From: Bacteroidia bacterium
GTDB lineage: Bacteria; Bacteroidota; Bacteroidia; Flavobacteriales; Flavobacteriaceae
Direction of reading: 5' to 3'
Length of the DNA: 35,450 bases
Assembly: GCA_030427985.1 (NCBI GenBank)
Contig: JAUIBH010000032.1
Span: 1-35,450, forward strand
Below, in pieces: positions 16,101-25,500 of this stretch; positions within the stretch are counted from its first letter, which is position 1, and every line of letters begins with the position of its first letter. The translations under genes and the position numbers were made by a program. The notes below the pieces were generated by a model. The model made no database searches. It was not told the DNA's origin and saw only the letters and a list, made by a program, of their open reading frames with translations.

Positions 16101-16303
16101 CCGTTCAGAACCCATTTGTACTATTCTCAGATTTCACAAAAGAATCTGGAATGGATCATGAGACCAACTCTGGAGTTGACAATAATGGAAACCGTCAAAA
16201 CGTAGCTGTAAACACTACACAGATCTCAGATGGGATTCCCACTATTGGAACGAACAGGCCTACCACTCGTAATTATTTGATAGGATTAAACGTAACATTC
16301 TAA
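13175..16303 (+). CDS. susC: SusC/RagA family TonB-linked outer-membrane transporter
   Basis: Outer-membrane transporter that imports oligosaccharides with energy from TonB, in complex with SusD. The protein has 1042 residues. A signal peptide ends at TTAFA-Q, followed by a carboxypeptidase-regulatory-like domain (about 40-120: VSGTVTDESGAPIPGVSV), a TonB-box-like region EVVVIGYGTQ, the plug (about 130-240: LQGRAPGVQ, IRIRGVRSL, IYGSRGANGVILITTKTG) and a long barrel ending in the aromatic-rich NYLIGLNVTF. Twelve bases separate it from SusD, the normal pairing. Expression should depend on the LacI-type operator upstream. The specific glycan cannot be read from the sequence. Symbol by family. 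Confidence 0.96.
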   Translation: MTKQSLFVFTNSKWSSPLHLYLTSFLLFVFCTTAFAQNTITVSGTVTDESGAPIPGVSVVVENTTNGTTTDFDGNYVIEAASNASFEFRYLGFVTQTIAINGRSTVNVQMAEDTQQLSEVVVIGYGTQRKESVTGSVVSIKGEELNEVQTANFTQALQGRAPGVQISTTDTSPGASPQIRIRGVRSLSGNNDPLIVLNGIPFSGGLSDINTNDIESLDILKDASATAIYGSRGANGVILITTKTGTKNQKARVTYNSYYATKEIYSKFPMMNAAELTQLRADVAANNDGTPIYGLGGDESLENDTDWQDLIYGTGLQTSHDISITGGTENGSFNIGMGYFKETSVLPSDSFQRYSLRANIEQEVGAFRFGLNSVMNFNKTSSIVGANIDASPLLSPYDEDGNFIIPLRLQTEADDVWIPTRREVSQTGKGRYNDQLDFGTYNNIFGEVKIPGVEGLKYRLNIGLNLRTSRDGNFTGVGVFNYNPQSRSSASYDASLTRDYVIENQILFDRTFADKHQVNFVGLFSSQKTEFDNVGLGVQDIPNEDFLFYNLDASLAENINRYGTNYESTGLLSYMGRVMYQYDNRYLFTATLRSDGSSRLAPGFKWVTYPAVSVGWNVGNEAFMDNVEWVNLLKLRAGYGETSNQAVAPYSTQGRLEDVNYNFGSNFATGYYVDKIPNASLGWEFSETWNYGLDFGLFNNRLSGSVEYYITKTKDILYDLGLPATSGVANVTSNIGATENKGIEIALNGTIIDTPDFTWDAGINVYSNKNEITSLATGEDENVGQLWFVGSPINVIYDHKKLGLWNQSDPEYQYLDILEPGGNEGMIKVQYTGEYNPDGTPVRAINSEDRIIQDPTPDFQGGFNMNFRYKNFDLSTVGTFQKGGIVVSTLYSSNGYLNLLTGRRNNVRVDYWTPTNTDAKYPAPGGVQSGDNQKYASTLGYFDGSFLKVRTITLGYNFEQDFLKDLGIQNLRLYGTVQNPFVLFSDFTKESGMDHETNSGVDNNGNRQNVAVNTTQISDGIPTIGTNRPTTRNYLIGLNVTF

Positions 16304-16315
16304 TAAAAAATTATT

Positions 16316-18241
16316 ATGAAAAATTTAAAATTTAAACATATAACCTCTTCTATACTGCTAACAGGAGCCCTATTTTTAGGTTCTTGTTCAGAAGACTTTG
16401 TCTTGGATGAGACCCCGAGAAGTTCTTTTACCCCAGATTTCTTTTCCACAGAATTGGGGGTTCAAGGTGGTATTACCTCTTTGTATGAGAGATTAAGACA
16501 CTTATACGGTCAGCCGTATCACTACAATTCGCTTGAAACCGGTACCGATGAATACACCTATGGCCAAAGTGCCGACAACAACTTTCTGGATGCCGATTTA
16601 TCAGGCGTAGGTGGCGATATTATCGCAGACACCTATACCACAAGCGTTATTTGGAACACGGTATATCCTTCCATTAATACCGCCAGTGGAATTATTGAAA
16701 ATGCAGCCGCTGTTGGCATAGATCCTTCCGTGGTAGCCGAAGCAAGATTCTTCCGTTCCTTTTATTACTTCTTATTGGTACAGACCTATGGAGGTGTGCC
16801 ATTGGATCTTGGTTCAGGAGAATTGGCATTTAACACATCAGTCGTTAGAACTTCTGTTCGTAATACTGTTCCCGAAGTATATACCAAAGCTATATTTCCA
16901 GGTTTGGTCGAGGCGGTAAACGATCTTCCCGAAAGTCCTAGGCTTACCGGAACGGTAACCAAGAATGTGGCTAGATTAATGCTGGCAAAGGCATATTTGA
17001 CCTATGGATGGTGGTTGGAAAACCCAAATAACATTCCAACCTACCCAGAAGCTCCAAGAACCGATCCTGACGGACGCGATGCACAATGGTATTTCCAAGA
17101 AGCCTATGATATTGCTCTAACCGGTATCAATAACCCAGGCCCTTATGCCCTGCAAGAATACTTTTATGATGTGCACGCAGGACCCAACGATCGTAATAGC
17201 GAAATGATGCTTTATGCCGATCGTACAGAGGAAAGCGAAATATATAATGGTGGTAATTTAGGATGGAGCGGTACAGATCCAGGTACCAACACCTCTGTTT
17301 GGATGGTAACATCAAACTATACCACAATTAATGTAGATGGTGTTGCCGCTGTACAACGTGAAGCCGGCCAGAGCTACGGTAGACCGTGGACCCGTATGGC
17401 CCCTTCCATTAATGTATTTGAAGAAACCTTTGCTGAAAAAGATTTGGACTCCCGGTATGATGGTACGTTTGTATCAAGCTACAGAGGAAACTGGAATCTA
17501 GGAGGTGATCCAACACCCACCCTTACAGCTGCCAATGGCTTGGAAATAGCCCCCGGTGATGCCGTTATTTCATTTTTGGATGAATACGACCCTGCCGTTG
17601 ATTACAGTGTAAATGGAGGTAATATTGGAGCTGGGGAAATCCCCGGAAGATCGGATTACGTCATAAACCTTAACGAAATAAACCGAAGGTTTTACCCTGG
17701 TCTATGGAAGTTGGGAACCTATCGTACAGACAACAACGGAGGATTGGGTTCTCCCAATGGTGCACTAACACGACCTTTCCCAGTAGCTAAGTTTTCAGAA
17801 TTTTACCTGGTTGCGGCAGAGGCTGCTGTAAAAGGAGCATCTGGAGCTATGAGTGCTAGGGAATTGGTAAACGTGCTTCGTGCCCGTGCCGGTAAATGGC
17901 GTTTTGACAATGGCGAACAAGAAGAACGCATTGAGGACAACAGCGCTGCTATGACAGCTGCTACCCCAATGACCATTGATATTGACTATATTTTGGCAGA
18001 ACGCTCTCGTGAGTACTTTGGCGAAGGTGTTAGATGGTTCGATTTGGTTAGGACCCAAAAATGGGCTGAAATTGCTGCTTCCTATTCAATAGCAGGCAAT
18101 GATGCAACAGACCATTCTCCTCAAACATTTACCAGAACTATTCAAGACCACCATTATTTAAGGCCAATTCCTCAAAGTCAAATCGATGATTTGGATATGA
18201 CGGAAGCGGAAAAAGATGCCTATCAAAACCCTGGCTATTAA
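16316..18241 (+). CDS. susD: SusD/RagB family glycan-binding lipoprotein
   Basis: Surface lipoprotein that binds the glycan and forms the lid over SusC. It has 641 residues, with a lipoprotein signal ending LFLGSC (Cys24). The N-terminal half is helical with the TPR-like repeats of SusD (SVVAEARFFRSFYYFLLVQTYGGVPL near residue 140; only the FYYFLLVQTYGGVP core is needed to recognise it). The C-terminal half has FPVAKFSEFYLVAAEAA, ERSREYFGEGVRWFDLVR and the closing RPIPQSQIDD with QNPGY at the end, all diagnostic. Followed after 65 bases by a strong terminator, so SusC-SusD is a two-gene transcript. Confidence 0.96.
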   Translation: MKNLKFKHITSSILLTGALFLGSCSEDFVLDETPRSSFTPDFFSTELGVQGGITSLYERLRHLYGQPYHYNSLETGTDEYTYGQSADNNFLDADLSGVGGDIIADTYTTSVIWNTVYPSINTASGIIENAAAVGIDPSVVAEARFFRSFYYFLLVQTYGGVPLDLGSGELAFNTSVVRTSVRNTVPEVYTKAIFPGLVEAVNDLPESPRLTGTVTKNVARLMLAKAYLTYGWWLENPNNIPTYPEAPRTDPDGRDAQWYFQEAYDIALTGINNPGPYALQEYFYDVHAGPNDRNSEMMLYADRTEESEIYNGGNLGWSGTDPGTNTSVWMVTSNYTTINVDGVAAVQREAGQSYGRPWTRMAPSINVFEETFAEKDLDSRYDGTFVSSYRGNWNLGGDPTPTLTAANGLEIAPGDAVISFLDEYDPAVDYSVNGGNIGAGEIPGRSDYVINLNEINRRFYPGLWKLGTYRTDNNGGLGSPNGALTRPFPVAKFSEFYLVAAEAAVKGASGAMSARELVNVLRARAGKWRFDNGEQEERIEDNSAAMTAATPMTIDIDYILAERSREYFGEGVRWFDLVRTQKWAEIAASYSIAGNDATDHSPQTFTRTIQDHHYLRPIPQSQIDDLDMTEAEKDAYQNPGY

Positions 18242-18297
18242 AATGTAAGTTTAGTAATTTTTATATTATTAGTTTGAGTTAGTTATTTTAGTTGCGT

Positions 18298-18332
18298 AAA
18301 GAAGGAGGCTGTCCATAAAGACAGCCTTCTTT
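18298..18332 (+). terminator. Intrinsic terminator after susD
   Basis: An 8-bp stem AGGCTGTC / GACAGCCT (18306-18313 with 18320-18327) and a loop of six bases, flanked by AAGAAGG upstream and TCTTT downstream that can extend the stem. It ends the SusC-SusD transcript. The remaining bases up to 18421 hold no clear promoter for the next gene; TACCTTTA at 18409-18416 resembles a -7 element but has no TTG at a fitting distance. Confidence 0.8.
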
Positions 18333-18421
18333 GATTATTGCCGTTAATTAACAATGAATTATCAACTTAAAGATTAAGGGCCGTATCAAAATCTTATTTT
18401 AAAATAAATACCTTTAGTTAA

Positions 18422-20221
18422 ATGAGGATACTTGGGATTTCTGCATACTATCACGACTCTGCCGCTGCTATTATAGTGGATGGAAAGGTGTTGTTTGCCG
18501 CCCAAGAGGAACGGTTTTCCAGAATAAAAAATGACCCTTCTTTTCCTGAAGAAGCCATAAAATTTTGCCTGTCCGAATCGGGGTTTACATTAGAGGATTT
18601 AGATTACATCGCCTTTTATGACAAGCCCTTTCTAAAGTTCGAACGGCTTTTGGAAACGTATTATGCCTTCGCTCCACGAGGGTTCGGATCATTTGCCAAG
18701 GCTATGCCCGTTTGGTTAAAGGAAAAACTATTTACAAAACAGGTAATCCGGAAACAATTGAAAAAAATTGGGGGGCCACATGCCCGAAAAATTCGTATTG
18801 TTTTTCCAGAACACCATCTATCCCATGCAGCCAGTGCGTTTTACACCTCACCCTTCTCTAAAAGTGCGTTTCTTACAGTGGATGGCGTTGGTGAATGGAC
18901 CACAACTTCTTATGGTTTGGCTTCTGGCACTGAAGGAATCAAGGTTCTGGGAGAACTCCATTTTCCCAATTCTCTGGGGCTGTTATATTCATCCTTCACT
19001 TTTTTCTTGGGGTTTGAAGTGAACTCGGGTGAATACAAAATGATGGGACTCGCCCCTTACAGCAACCATCAGTCTGAGGCAGTACAACGTTTCATCGACA
19101 TTATCAAAAAAAAACTGGTAGACATCAAAGAAGATGGTTCCATCAACCTGAACCAAGACTATTTTGAATATCCCGTAGGTCTACGCATGGTCAATCCAAA
19201 AAAGTGGGAGAAACTTTTTGGGTTCAAAAAAAGAACGAACGATGAACCTTTAACACAAACACATGCCGATTTGGCCTTCGCTGCCCAAAAAGTTTTAGAG
19301 GAAATCTTAGTGAAGCTTACCCATCACATCAAAAAGGAGACCCAGGCAGCGTATCTTTGTTTAGCTGGGGGTGTAGCGCTCAACTGTGTTGCCAATTCAG
19401 TACTGTTCAACGAGAATATTTTTAAGGACATTTATGTACAACCTGCCGCCGGTGATGCTGGAGGAGCCATCGGAGCTGCCTTGGCCACGGCCCATCTCAA
19501 AGAAGATTTAACTTTTACCGGCCTAAAAAAAACATTCAATCCCTATTTGGGGCCCTGCGCTTCCCATCAAGAAATTGAAAGAGTGTTACGAAAGCATAAA
19601 TGCGAATATCAATATTTTGAATCAACTGAAGAGTTATTGAGTACCGTTGCCAATTATCTGGCCGATAAAAAGGTGGTGGGATGGTTCTGGGGGCGAACAG
19701 AATTTGGTCCAAGAGCATTGGGTAATCGGAGCATATTGGCAGACCCTACAGACCCAGAAATGCAATCCAAGCTCAACCTTAAAATTAAATTCAGGGAAAG
19801 TTTTAGGCCCTTTGCCCCTGCAGTTTGCGAAGAGGATTACGACTCCTATTTTGAGCCAGGCAAACGTTCGGCCTATATGCTGTTTACAAATCCCGTAAAG
19901 GAATCCCGGAGAAAGTCCTTACCCAAGAATTTTCACGAACTTAGTCTGGAAGAAAAACGGGGGAACCCAAAATCTGAACTGCCCGCCATTACCCACATAG
20001 ACTATTCGGCCCGTGTGCAGGTGATGAAAAAGGAAGTCAACCCCACATTTTGGAGTCTACTCCAGACCTTTAAAAAACTGACAGGGAACGGAGTGCTCAT
20101 AAATACCAGTTTTAATGTTAAGGATGAGCCGATTGTGAATACTCCAGAAGATGCCTACCAATGTTTCATGAACTCAGGTATGGATATTTTGGTTTTGGAA
20201 AATTACGTAATTGCAAAATAA
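18422..20221 (+). CDS. NodU/CmcH-type O-carbamoyltransferase (SxtI-like)
   Basis: Transfers a carbamoyl group from carbamoyl phosphate, through a carbamoyl-adenylate, to a hydroxyl on an acceptor. The 599 residues fit the family. The N-terminal Kae1-like ATPase fold starts MRILGISAYYHDSAAAIIVD and holds the metal site HHLSHAASAF (His131, His132, His135) and TVDGVGEW; LCLAGGVALNCVANS follows. The C-terminal domain carries WGRTEFGPRALGNRSILADP near residue 425 and FNVKDEPIVNTPEDA near the end. It is followed by a DUF5989 and an SxtJ-like gene with one-base overlaps, the set known as sxtI-sxtJ-sxtK in saxitoxin clusters. The acceptor here is unknown; a surface glycan is a reasonable guess. Confidence 0.93.
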   Translation: MRILGISAYYHDSAAAIIVDGKVLFAAQEERFSRIKNDPSFPEEAIKFCLSESGFTLEDLDYIAFYDKPFLKFERLLETYYAFAPRGFGSFAKAMPVWLKEKLFTKQVIRKQLKKIGGPHARKIRIVFPEHHLSHAASAFYTSPFSKSAFLTVDGVGEWTTTSYGLASGTEGIKVLGELHFPNSLGLLYSSFTFFLGFEVNSGEYKMMGLAPYSNHQSEAVQRFIDIIKKKLVDIKEDGSINLNQDYFEYPVGLRMVNPKKWEKLFGFKKRTNDEPLTQTHADLAFAAQKVLEEILVKLTHHIKKETQAAYLCLAGGVALNCVANSVLFNENIFKDIYVQPAAGDAGGAIGAALATAHLKEDLTFTGLKKTFNPYLGPCASHQEIERVLRKHKCEYQYFESTEELLSTVANYLADKKVVGWFWGRTEFGPRALGNRSILADPTDPEMQSKLNLKIKFRESFRPFAPAVCEEDYDSYFEPGKRSAYMLFTNPVKESRRKSLPKNFHELSLEEKRGNPKSELPAITHIDYSARVQVMKKEVNPTFWSLLQTFKKLTGNGVLINTSFNVKDEPIVNTPEDAYQCFMNSGMDILVLENYVIAK

Positions 20222-20370
20222 TGGAGTTTTTAAGAGAATTCTTTCTATTTCTAAAAGAACGCAAAAAGTGGTGGTTGGTACCTTTGATTATCGTATTTGT
20301 GCTATTTGGTATTCTTATTTTTCTGACCAGTAGTTCGGCTTTGGCACCTTTTATTTATACTTTATTTTGA
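20221..20370 (+). CDS. DUF5989 small membrane protein (SxtK-like)
   Basis: A 49-residue protein: basic amphipathic start MEFLREFFLFLKERKKWW, one membrane helix (VPLIIVFVLFGILIFLTS), and the conserved end APFIYTLF. This is the DUF5989 pattern, a tiny partner found directly behind NodU-type carbamoyltransferases. The ATG overlaps the stop of the carbamoyltransferase by one base (TAATG), and its own stop overlaps the next start by one base, so the three are translationally coupled. It probably anchors or scaffolds the carbamoyltransferase at the membrane (inference). The ATG at 20221 is preferred over the earlier ATG at 20161, which would add a 20-residue overlap out of frame with the enzyme. 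Confidence 0.85.
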   Translation: MEFLREFFLFLKERKKWWLVPLIIVFVLFGILIFLTSSSALAPFIYTLF

Positions 20371-20729
20371 TGAGCCGGGAAAAAGCTTTTGAGACCCTAA
20401 TTGTTCTGGCGTTGGCATCGCTCATCATCTCCCTGTGGTTAAATTTGGGGTGGCTGGTTTATGTGGCCATGGGATTTTTGGCCATTGGCATCCTTTCCAA
20501 AACAATTTCCTTCTTTATTGCCAAAATCTGGTTGGGGTTTTCACACTATTTGGGGTTGGTGATGAATTTTGTGCTGATGTTCTTCATCTTCCATTTAATA
20601 TTGATTCCCTTGGCTTTTTTACAGCGTCTATTTGGGAGCAATCAAATTAGGCGAAAAAATACCGAAGACACCTATTTTCACCCACGCAACCACCATTTTT
20701 CGAGCAAGGATATAGACAATCCGTGGTAA
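20370..20729 (+). CDS. SxtJ family membrane protein
   Basis: A 119-residue protein with three or four hydrophobic segments (about 8-24, 29-47, 62-88) and a polar C-terminal tail, matching the SxtJ family. The sequence runs SREKAFETLIVLALASLIIS, then GWLVYVAMGFLAIGILSKTI and RLFGSNQIRRK near the end of the membrane part. The start ATG shares one base with the preceding stop (TGATG); a TTG three bases earlier is less likely. Members occur with carbamoyltransferases in many bacteria and in saxitoxin clusters, and their function is not known. It ends 15 bases before the stop of the convergent SGNH gene. Confidence 0.82.
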   Translation: MSREKAFETLIVLALASLIISLWLNLGWLVYVAMGFLAIGILSKTISFFIAKIWLGFSHYLGLVMNFVLMFFIFHLILIPLAFLQRLFGSNQIRRKNTEDTYFHPRNHHFSSKDIDNPW

Positions 20730-20734
20730 GTGCC

Positions 20735-20754
20735 AGAGTAGGTTTTACTCTTTT
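20735..20754. terminator. Weak bidirectional hairpin between convergent genes
   Basis: A 6-bp stem AGAGTA / TACTCT (20735-20740 with 20746-20751) and five-base loop, followed by TTT on the plus strand. It overlaps the stop of the minus-strand SGNH gene. The stem is short, so it may be only a weak terminator for the SxtJ-like gene. Confidence 0.35.
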
Positions 20755-22442
20755 AAAGTTGTCAGGCTTTTAAGATACCTGCTTTTCCTGAAATAGTATT
20801 CGGCATAAGCTTGATCCTGTAGTTTGCGACACATATCCCCAGCCATTTCATATACTTTATATTGTTCTGGAAACTCAAAAATCAAAGTTTGGGCCACTTT
20901 TAGCGCACTCTTGTAATCACCCTCTTCTTTGTATTTGTTGTACGCTTGGGTCATTACGTATTGCCATTGCTCCTGATGTGTATATAGGTTGATGGCCTTT
21001 TCTTCCTCAAAGGTTGGATCCTCGGTCACATATTCAAAAGCAAGTGGTCTTCGTCCCGACATACTCAAATCATAAGGCCAGGATTCCTTTAGGATATCCA
21101 CCACCAATTTCCCCTTAATCGAATCTATTTTGGTCATGGGAATGTCATCAAAGGCTTCGTCATAGGAAATGTAATGTTCCCAATCTTCCAAGAGCTTTAA
21201 TTCTTTTATTTTTTCGTAAAACGCATCGGCCATTACAAAATAACCTTCTACATTAGGATGCACATGCTCAGCCACCAATTCGTTGCCCACAATACCATTA
21301 GAAACCCTTGATTCAAATATGTTCTTCATGTCTACCAAAGGTAATTTGCGTTCACGGGCCTGTTCTGTAATCACTTCATTGATTTTTTCGGGTGCCCTAA
21401 AACGCAATAAATCCAGTTCCTTGGCTAGGTGCAGGTACTTTTTGGCAGAATCTGGGCTTTTCTCCAGATAGTGTTGTCCCAAAATGTAGGCAGCATCCGC
21501 ATTTTTTTGTGCCAATTTGTGCGCATCAGATGGGTTAAATTTCATGGACTTGGCAAACTCTTGAATATCCAAATCTTCACTGATAAATGGCTTCACATCC
21601 TTTTCATTCGCCACCAAAGTTGACAAAATCACTGGGATTTCATGACTTTCGTATTTGTCAAGAATTCGTTTCAAATTACTTTGAAACTGTTTTATTCCAG
21701 CATTATAGGCCTCCGAATTCAAAGGTATTTCTTGTTCTTTGGCCATGACCTCCATTAAAGTGGTCTCGGAAGTCGACATGGTATTTTGGGCATCTGATTT
21801 CATCAAAGCCATCATCCCATTTTCGAGCAGTTGGAAAAAACGAAAGTTCTTCAACCTTAGATAGCTCCTCACCAAAGCAGGGTGACTTCCCACCGAAGCG
21901 GAAGACCCCACCCCCAAAGCACCATAATACTCATTATGGCCGGCATATATGATGACCAAATCGGGCTTCTGATCTATGATCTTGTCCCCAACGTCCCATA
22001 ATGTATAAGAGTTTACAGCAGTGATTCCGGTATTGACCACCTCAATATTCTTTTCGGGAAACGTTCGAGAGAGTCGGTGCTTCAATAGTCTTGGAAACGA
22101 ACCGGCTTGATAGAAAGGGTAACCTACAGCCGTGGATGCTCCTTGCACAAATACTCTAAAAGTGCTGTCTGATTTTTGCCGCAGAAACAAGTCGGATTGA
22201 CTATCCGCATTAAAATCTGTCCCTCTAAAATATTTATTGGACAGATTGGGATTGACAACCAGGTACTCAACGCCGTTTTCACCCTTTACCCTATTGAACA
22301 ATTGGTAGTTTTCTCCATAGCCAACCACCCGAAGTACCAATTCAAGTACAAGAATCAGCACAAATGGGAGCACAATAGCAAGAAGTTTAAATACTGTTTT
22401 TTTCAAAATAAGTTTATAAAGTTTAGGCCGTGATATTGCCAT
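20745..22442 (-). CDS. Membrane-anchored SGNH/GDSL hydrolase-like protein
   Basis: A 565-residue protein with an N-terminal membrane helix (about 18-40) and an extracytoplasmic SGNH domain. Block I is VFVQGASTAVGYP with candidate nucleophile Ser103 (GAS in place of GDS), then VVNTGITAVNSYT, the Asn block YAGHNEYYG, and EHVHPNVEGY near residue 393 with the catalytic His. The last 150 residues are helical and TPR-like (EQWQYVMTQAYNKYKEEGDY, EFPEQYKVYEMAGDM). Such proteins often lie beside carbamoyltransferase/SxtJ genes. It may esterify or de-esterify a glycan (inference). The promoter at 22475-22515 holds a LacI-type operator, so it is linked to the PUL regulon. Confidence 0.82.
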   Translation of the reverse strand: MAISRPKLYKLILKKTVFKLLAIVLPFVLILVLELVLRVVGYGENYQLFNRVKGENGVEYLVVNPNLSNKYFRGTDFNADSQSDLFLRQKSDSTFRVFVQGASTAVGYPFYQAGSFPRLLKHRLSRTFPEKNIEVVNTGITAVNSYTLWDVGDKIIDQKPDLVIIYAGHNEYYGALGVGSSASVGSHPALVRSYLRLKNFRFFQLLENGMMALMKSDAQNTMSTSETTLMEVMAKEQEIPLNSEAYNAGIKQFQSNLKRILDKYESHEIPVILSTLVANEKDVKPFISEDLDIQEFAKSMKFNPSDAHKLAQKNADAAYILGQHYLEKSPDSAKKYLHLAKELDLLRFRAPEKINEVITEQARERKLPLVDMKNIFESRVSNGIVGNELVAEHVHPNVEGYFVMADAFYEKIKELKLLEDWEHYISYDEAFDDIPMTKIDSIKGKLVVDILKESWPYDLSMSGRRPLAFEYVTEDPTFEEEKAINLYTHQEQWQYVMTQAYNKYKEEGDYKSALKVAQTLIFEFPEQYKVYEMAGDMCRKLQDQAYAEYYFRKSRYLKSLTTLKE

Positions 22443-22474
22443 CCATAAGACAAACTATAGCGAACAAAATAACT

Positions 22475-22515
22475 AAAAAATACTTCTTCCCATAAATTTT
22501 TTGCAATCGGTTGCA
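22475..22515 (-). promoter_or_regulatory. SGNH gene promoter with LacI-type operator
   Basis: On the minus strand TGCAACCGATTGCA (22515-22502), identical to the operator at 28219-28232. Its TTG (22506-22504) is the -33 element; 21 bases later comes TATTTTTT (22482-22475) as -7 element. In the plus direction, towards the FG-GAP gene at 22585, I find no matching -33/-7 pair, though the operator is only 70 bases upstream of that gene too. Confidence 0.65.
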
Positions 22516-22584
22516 TTTAACGAAAAATAGCCCCTTTTTTCACTCAAAATCACTATATTAAAACCTTTCCAATTTGCACTAAAA

Positions 22585-25500
22585 ATGAGCCATAAGCTTA
22601 GACATTCCACATTGTTCCTGTATTTACTTTTTTTATTTTCCTGTAACACCAAAAATGAGATCAAAAAGAAACAAACTACCAGCGACAAGCTGTTTACATT
22701 GTTGAGCAATGAACACACCAATGTTCATTTTAAAAACTCCGTTGAAGAAACAGCGGATTTTAATGTGTTAAACTATTACTACACCTACAACGGTGGTGGT
22801 GTCGCCGTTGGAGATGTGAACAACGATGGTTTGGATGACATCTATTTTACCTCCAACCAACAGTCCAACAAACTATACCTGAACAAGGGCGATTTTACCT
22901 TTGAGGATATTACCGATATAGCTAAAGTGTCCGATACCGAAGGATGGAGTACGGGCACAACCATGATCGATATCAATAATGATGGGTGGATGGATATTTA
23001 TGTGTGCAAGTCCGCCTCGTTGGACAATAACCTACTTCGCAGGAACAAACTTTTTGTAAATCAGAAAGATGGAACTTTTAAAGAGGAAGCCAAAAAATGG
23101 GGTCTGGACGATGATGGATTCTCAACACAATCCTACTTTTTTGATTATGACAAAGATGGGGATTTGGACATGTTCCTGATCAACCACCGAGCCGACTTTC
23201 TCAATTCCATAAACCTTGAAGTCATTCTTAGCGACAAGGAGTTCTATCCCCAAACTTCGGACCATTTATATAGAAACGATGGCGGAAAGTTTACCGATGT
23301 CACCATCAAAAGTGGGCTCATGAACAAAGAATTTAGCCTTAGCGCCGCCATTGGGGATTACAATAATGACGGCTGGCTGGATATCTTTGTGGCCAACGAT
23401 TTTATCACCCCCGACAAACTCTACATCAACAACAAAAACGGTACGTTTTCCAATCAAATAGATCAACGGTTAAAACACATTTCCTACAGCAGTATGGGTT
23501 CTGATATTGCTGATATCAACAATGACCTTTTACCGGATTTGATGGTCTTGGACATGTCAGCCGAAGATCATAGCAGAGGCAAACAAAACATGCCCAGCAT
23601 GAACACCAGTGGGTTTTGGTATATTGTGAGGTCTGGTTACCATTTTCCGTACATGTCAAACATGCTCAATTTGAACAATGGGAATGGATATTTTAGTGAT
23701 ATTGGCCAATTGGCCGGCGTATCCAAAACCGATTGGAGCTGGGGCCCACTGCTTGCCGATTTTGACTGCGATGGTCTCAAGGATATTTTCATCACCAATG
23801 GCATTAAACGTGAAATTGCCAATCAAGACTTTGGCAATTTTCTAGACACGGAACAAGAAACCGTCAAAAACATGTCCATTCAGCAAGTTTTGGACAGAAT
23901 GCCATCGGAAAAACTACAAAACTATGCGTTTAAAAATAATGGCGACCTGGCATTCTCTAAAGCAACCTCAACTTGGGGTTTTGAACAAACGGTAAATTCC
24001 AATGGTGCCGCTTATGCCGATTTAGACAATGATGGGGACTTGGATTTGGTCATGAACAATCTTGATGATGAGGCCAGCATTTATCAAAACAACGCCACCA
24101 ACAATTTCCTGTCAATTAAATTAGTTGGAAATGATCGCAACATCAACGCTATTGGGGCCAAGGTCAAAGTTTTTACCGAGAATACCTCTCAATATCAAGA
24201 GCTGTTCTTATCTAGAGGGTACCAATCCTCGGTTTCGCCCACTTTGAATTTTGGATTGGGCGATGAAACCACTATCAAAAAAGTAGAAATTATTTGGGGT
24301 GATGGACGCATGTCTGTTGGCGAAAACCTTTCGGCCAATCAAACACTCACCTTTAACCAAAAAGATTCAAAACCCAAAACAACGCAATCCCAATATGCCT
24401 TTTCAAATAACTTTAAAAGGATGAATCCAGAGGATTTGGGTATTCGATATCGACATAAAGAGAATGAATTCAATGATTTTTCAAAACAGGTGTTGTTGCC
24501 CCAAAAACAATCACAACCAGGACCTGCTTTCGCTGTAGCCGACATCAATAATGATGGTTTGGACGACCTATTTTTGGGTGGAGCCTTGAACCAGCCTTCC
24601 GAAATGTATCTCCAAAATCCAAATGGGACATTTGAGAGGTTAAACCCATCAATTTTTGAAACGGACAAGGTATATGAAGATGTTGGGGCACACTTTTTTG
24701 ATGCCGATAACGACCAAGATCTAGATTTGTATGTGACCAGTGGGGGATACGAATTGGATGAAAGCGACACCCTGCTCCAAGACAGACTATATCTGAATGA
24801 TGGGGAGGGAAATTTTACAAAATCGGACATGCTTCCGCGTTTGATTTCCAATACCAAAACTGTTCAATCCTTTGATTATGACGCCGATGGGGATTTGGAT
24901 TTGTTTGTGGGAGGCACCATGGTTCCTGGAAAATATCCTTTGCCATCTGCTTCTTATATTTTGGAAAATACAGGCACTCAATTTGTCGTTGCTACGGAAT
25001 CGATTGCTCCAGACTTAAAAAGTTTGGGGATTGTCAATGATTTTCTATTCTCTGATTACGACAAAGATGGTGACAAAGATCTGTTGGTTGTTGGGGAATG
25101 GATGCCCATTACCATTTTCAATAACACCAATGGCCTTTTTACCAAAACATCCCTGGAAAGTTTTGATGAAACAAGCGGTTGGTGGAACACCATTGCCGAA
25201 ATTGACTTTGACCTAGATGGCGACCTGGATTATTTTCTCGGGAATTTAGGGGGGAACAATAAGTTTCATCCCTCTTTGGAAAAACCACTACACGTTTATG
25301 GCACCAACTTGGGTGATGACAACAATTATGACATGTTTCTCAGCAAAAAATATCAAGGTAATCTGGTACCTGTAAGGGGTAAAGAGTGTTCCACACAACA
25401 AAACCCTTTTGTGAGCGAAAAGATAAAATCGTACAAAGAATTTGCCAATTCTACCTTGGAGGATATTTATGGAAGCAATGTTCTGGAGGCATCCTACCAC

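Noticed and set aside
22516-22584. A promoter for the 1096-residue FG-GAP gene on the plus strand
   Set aside because: No TTG and TAnnTTTG pair at 17-23 bases was found; TATATTAA at 22554 has no -33 partner. The gene is kept, its promoter is left open.
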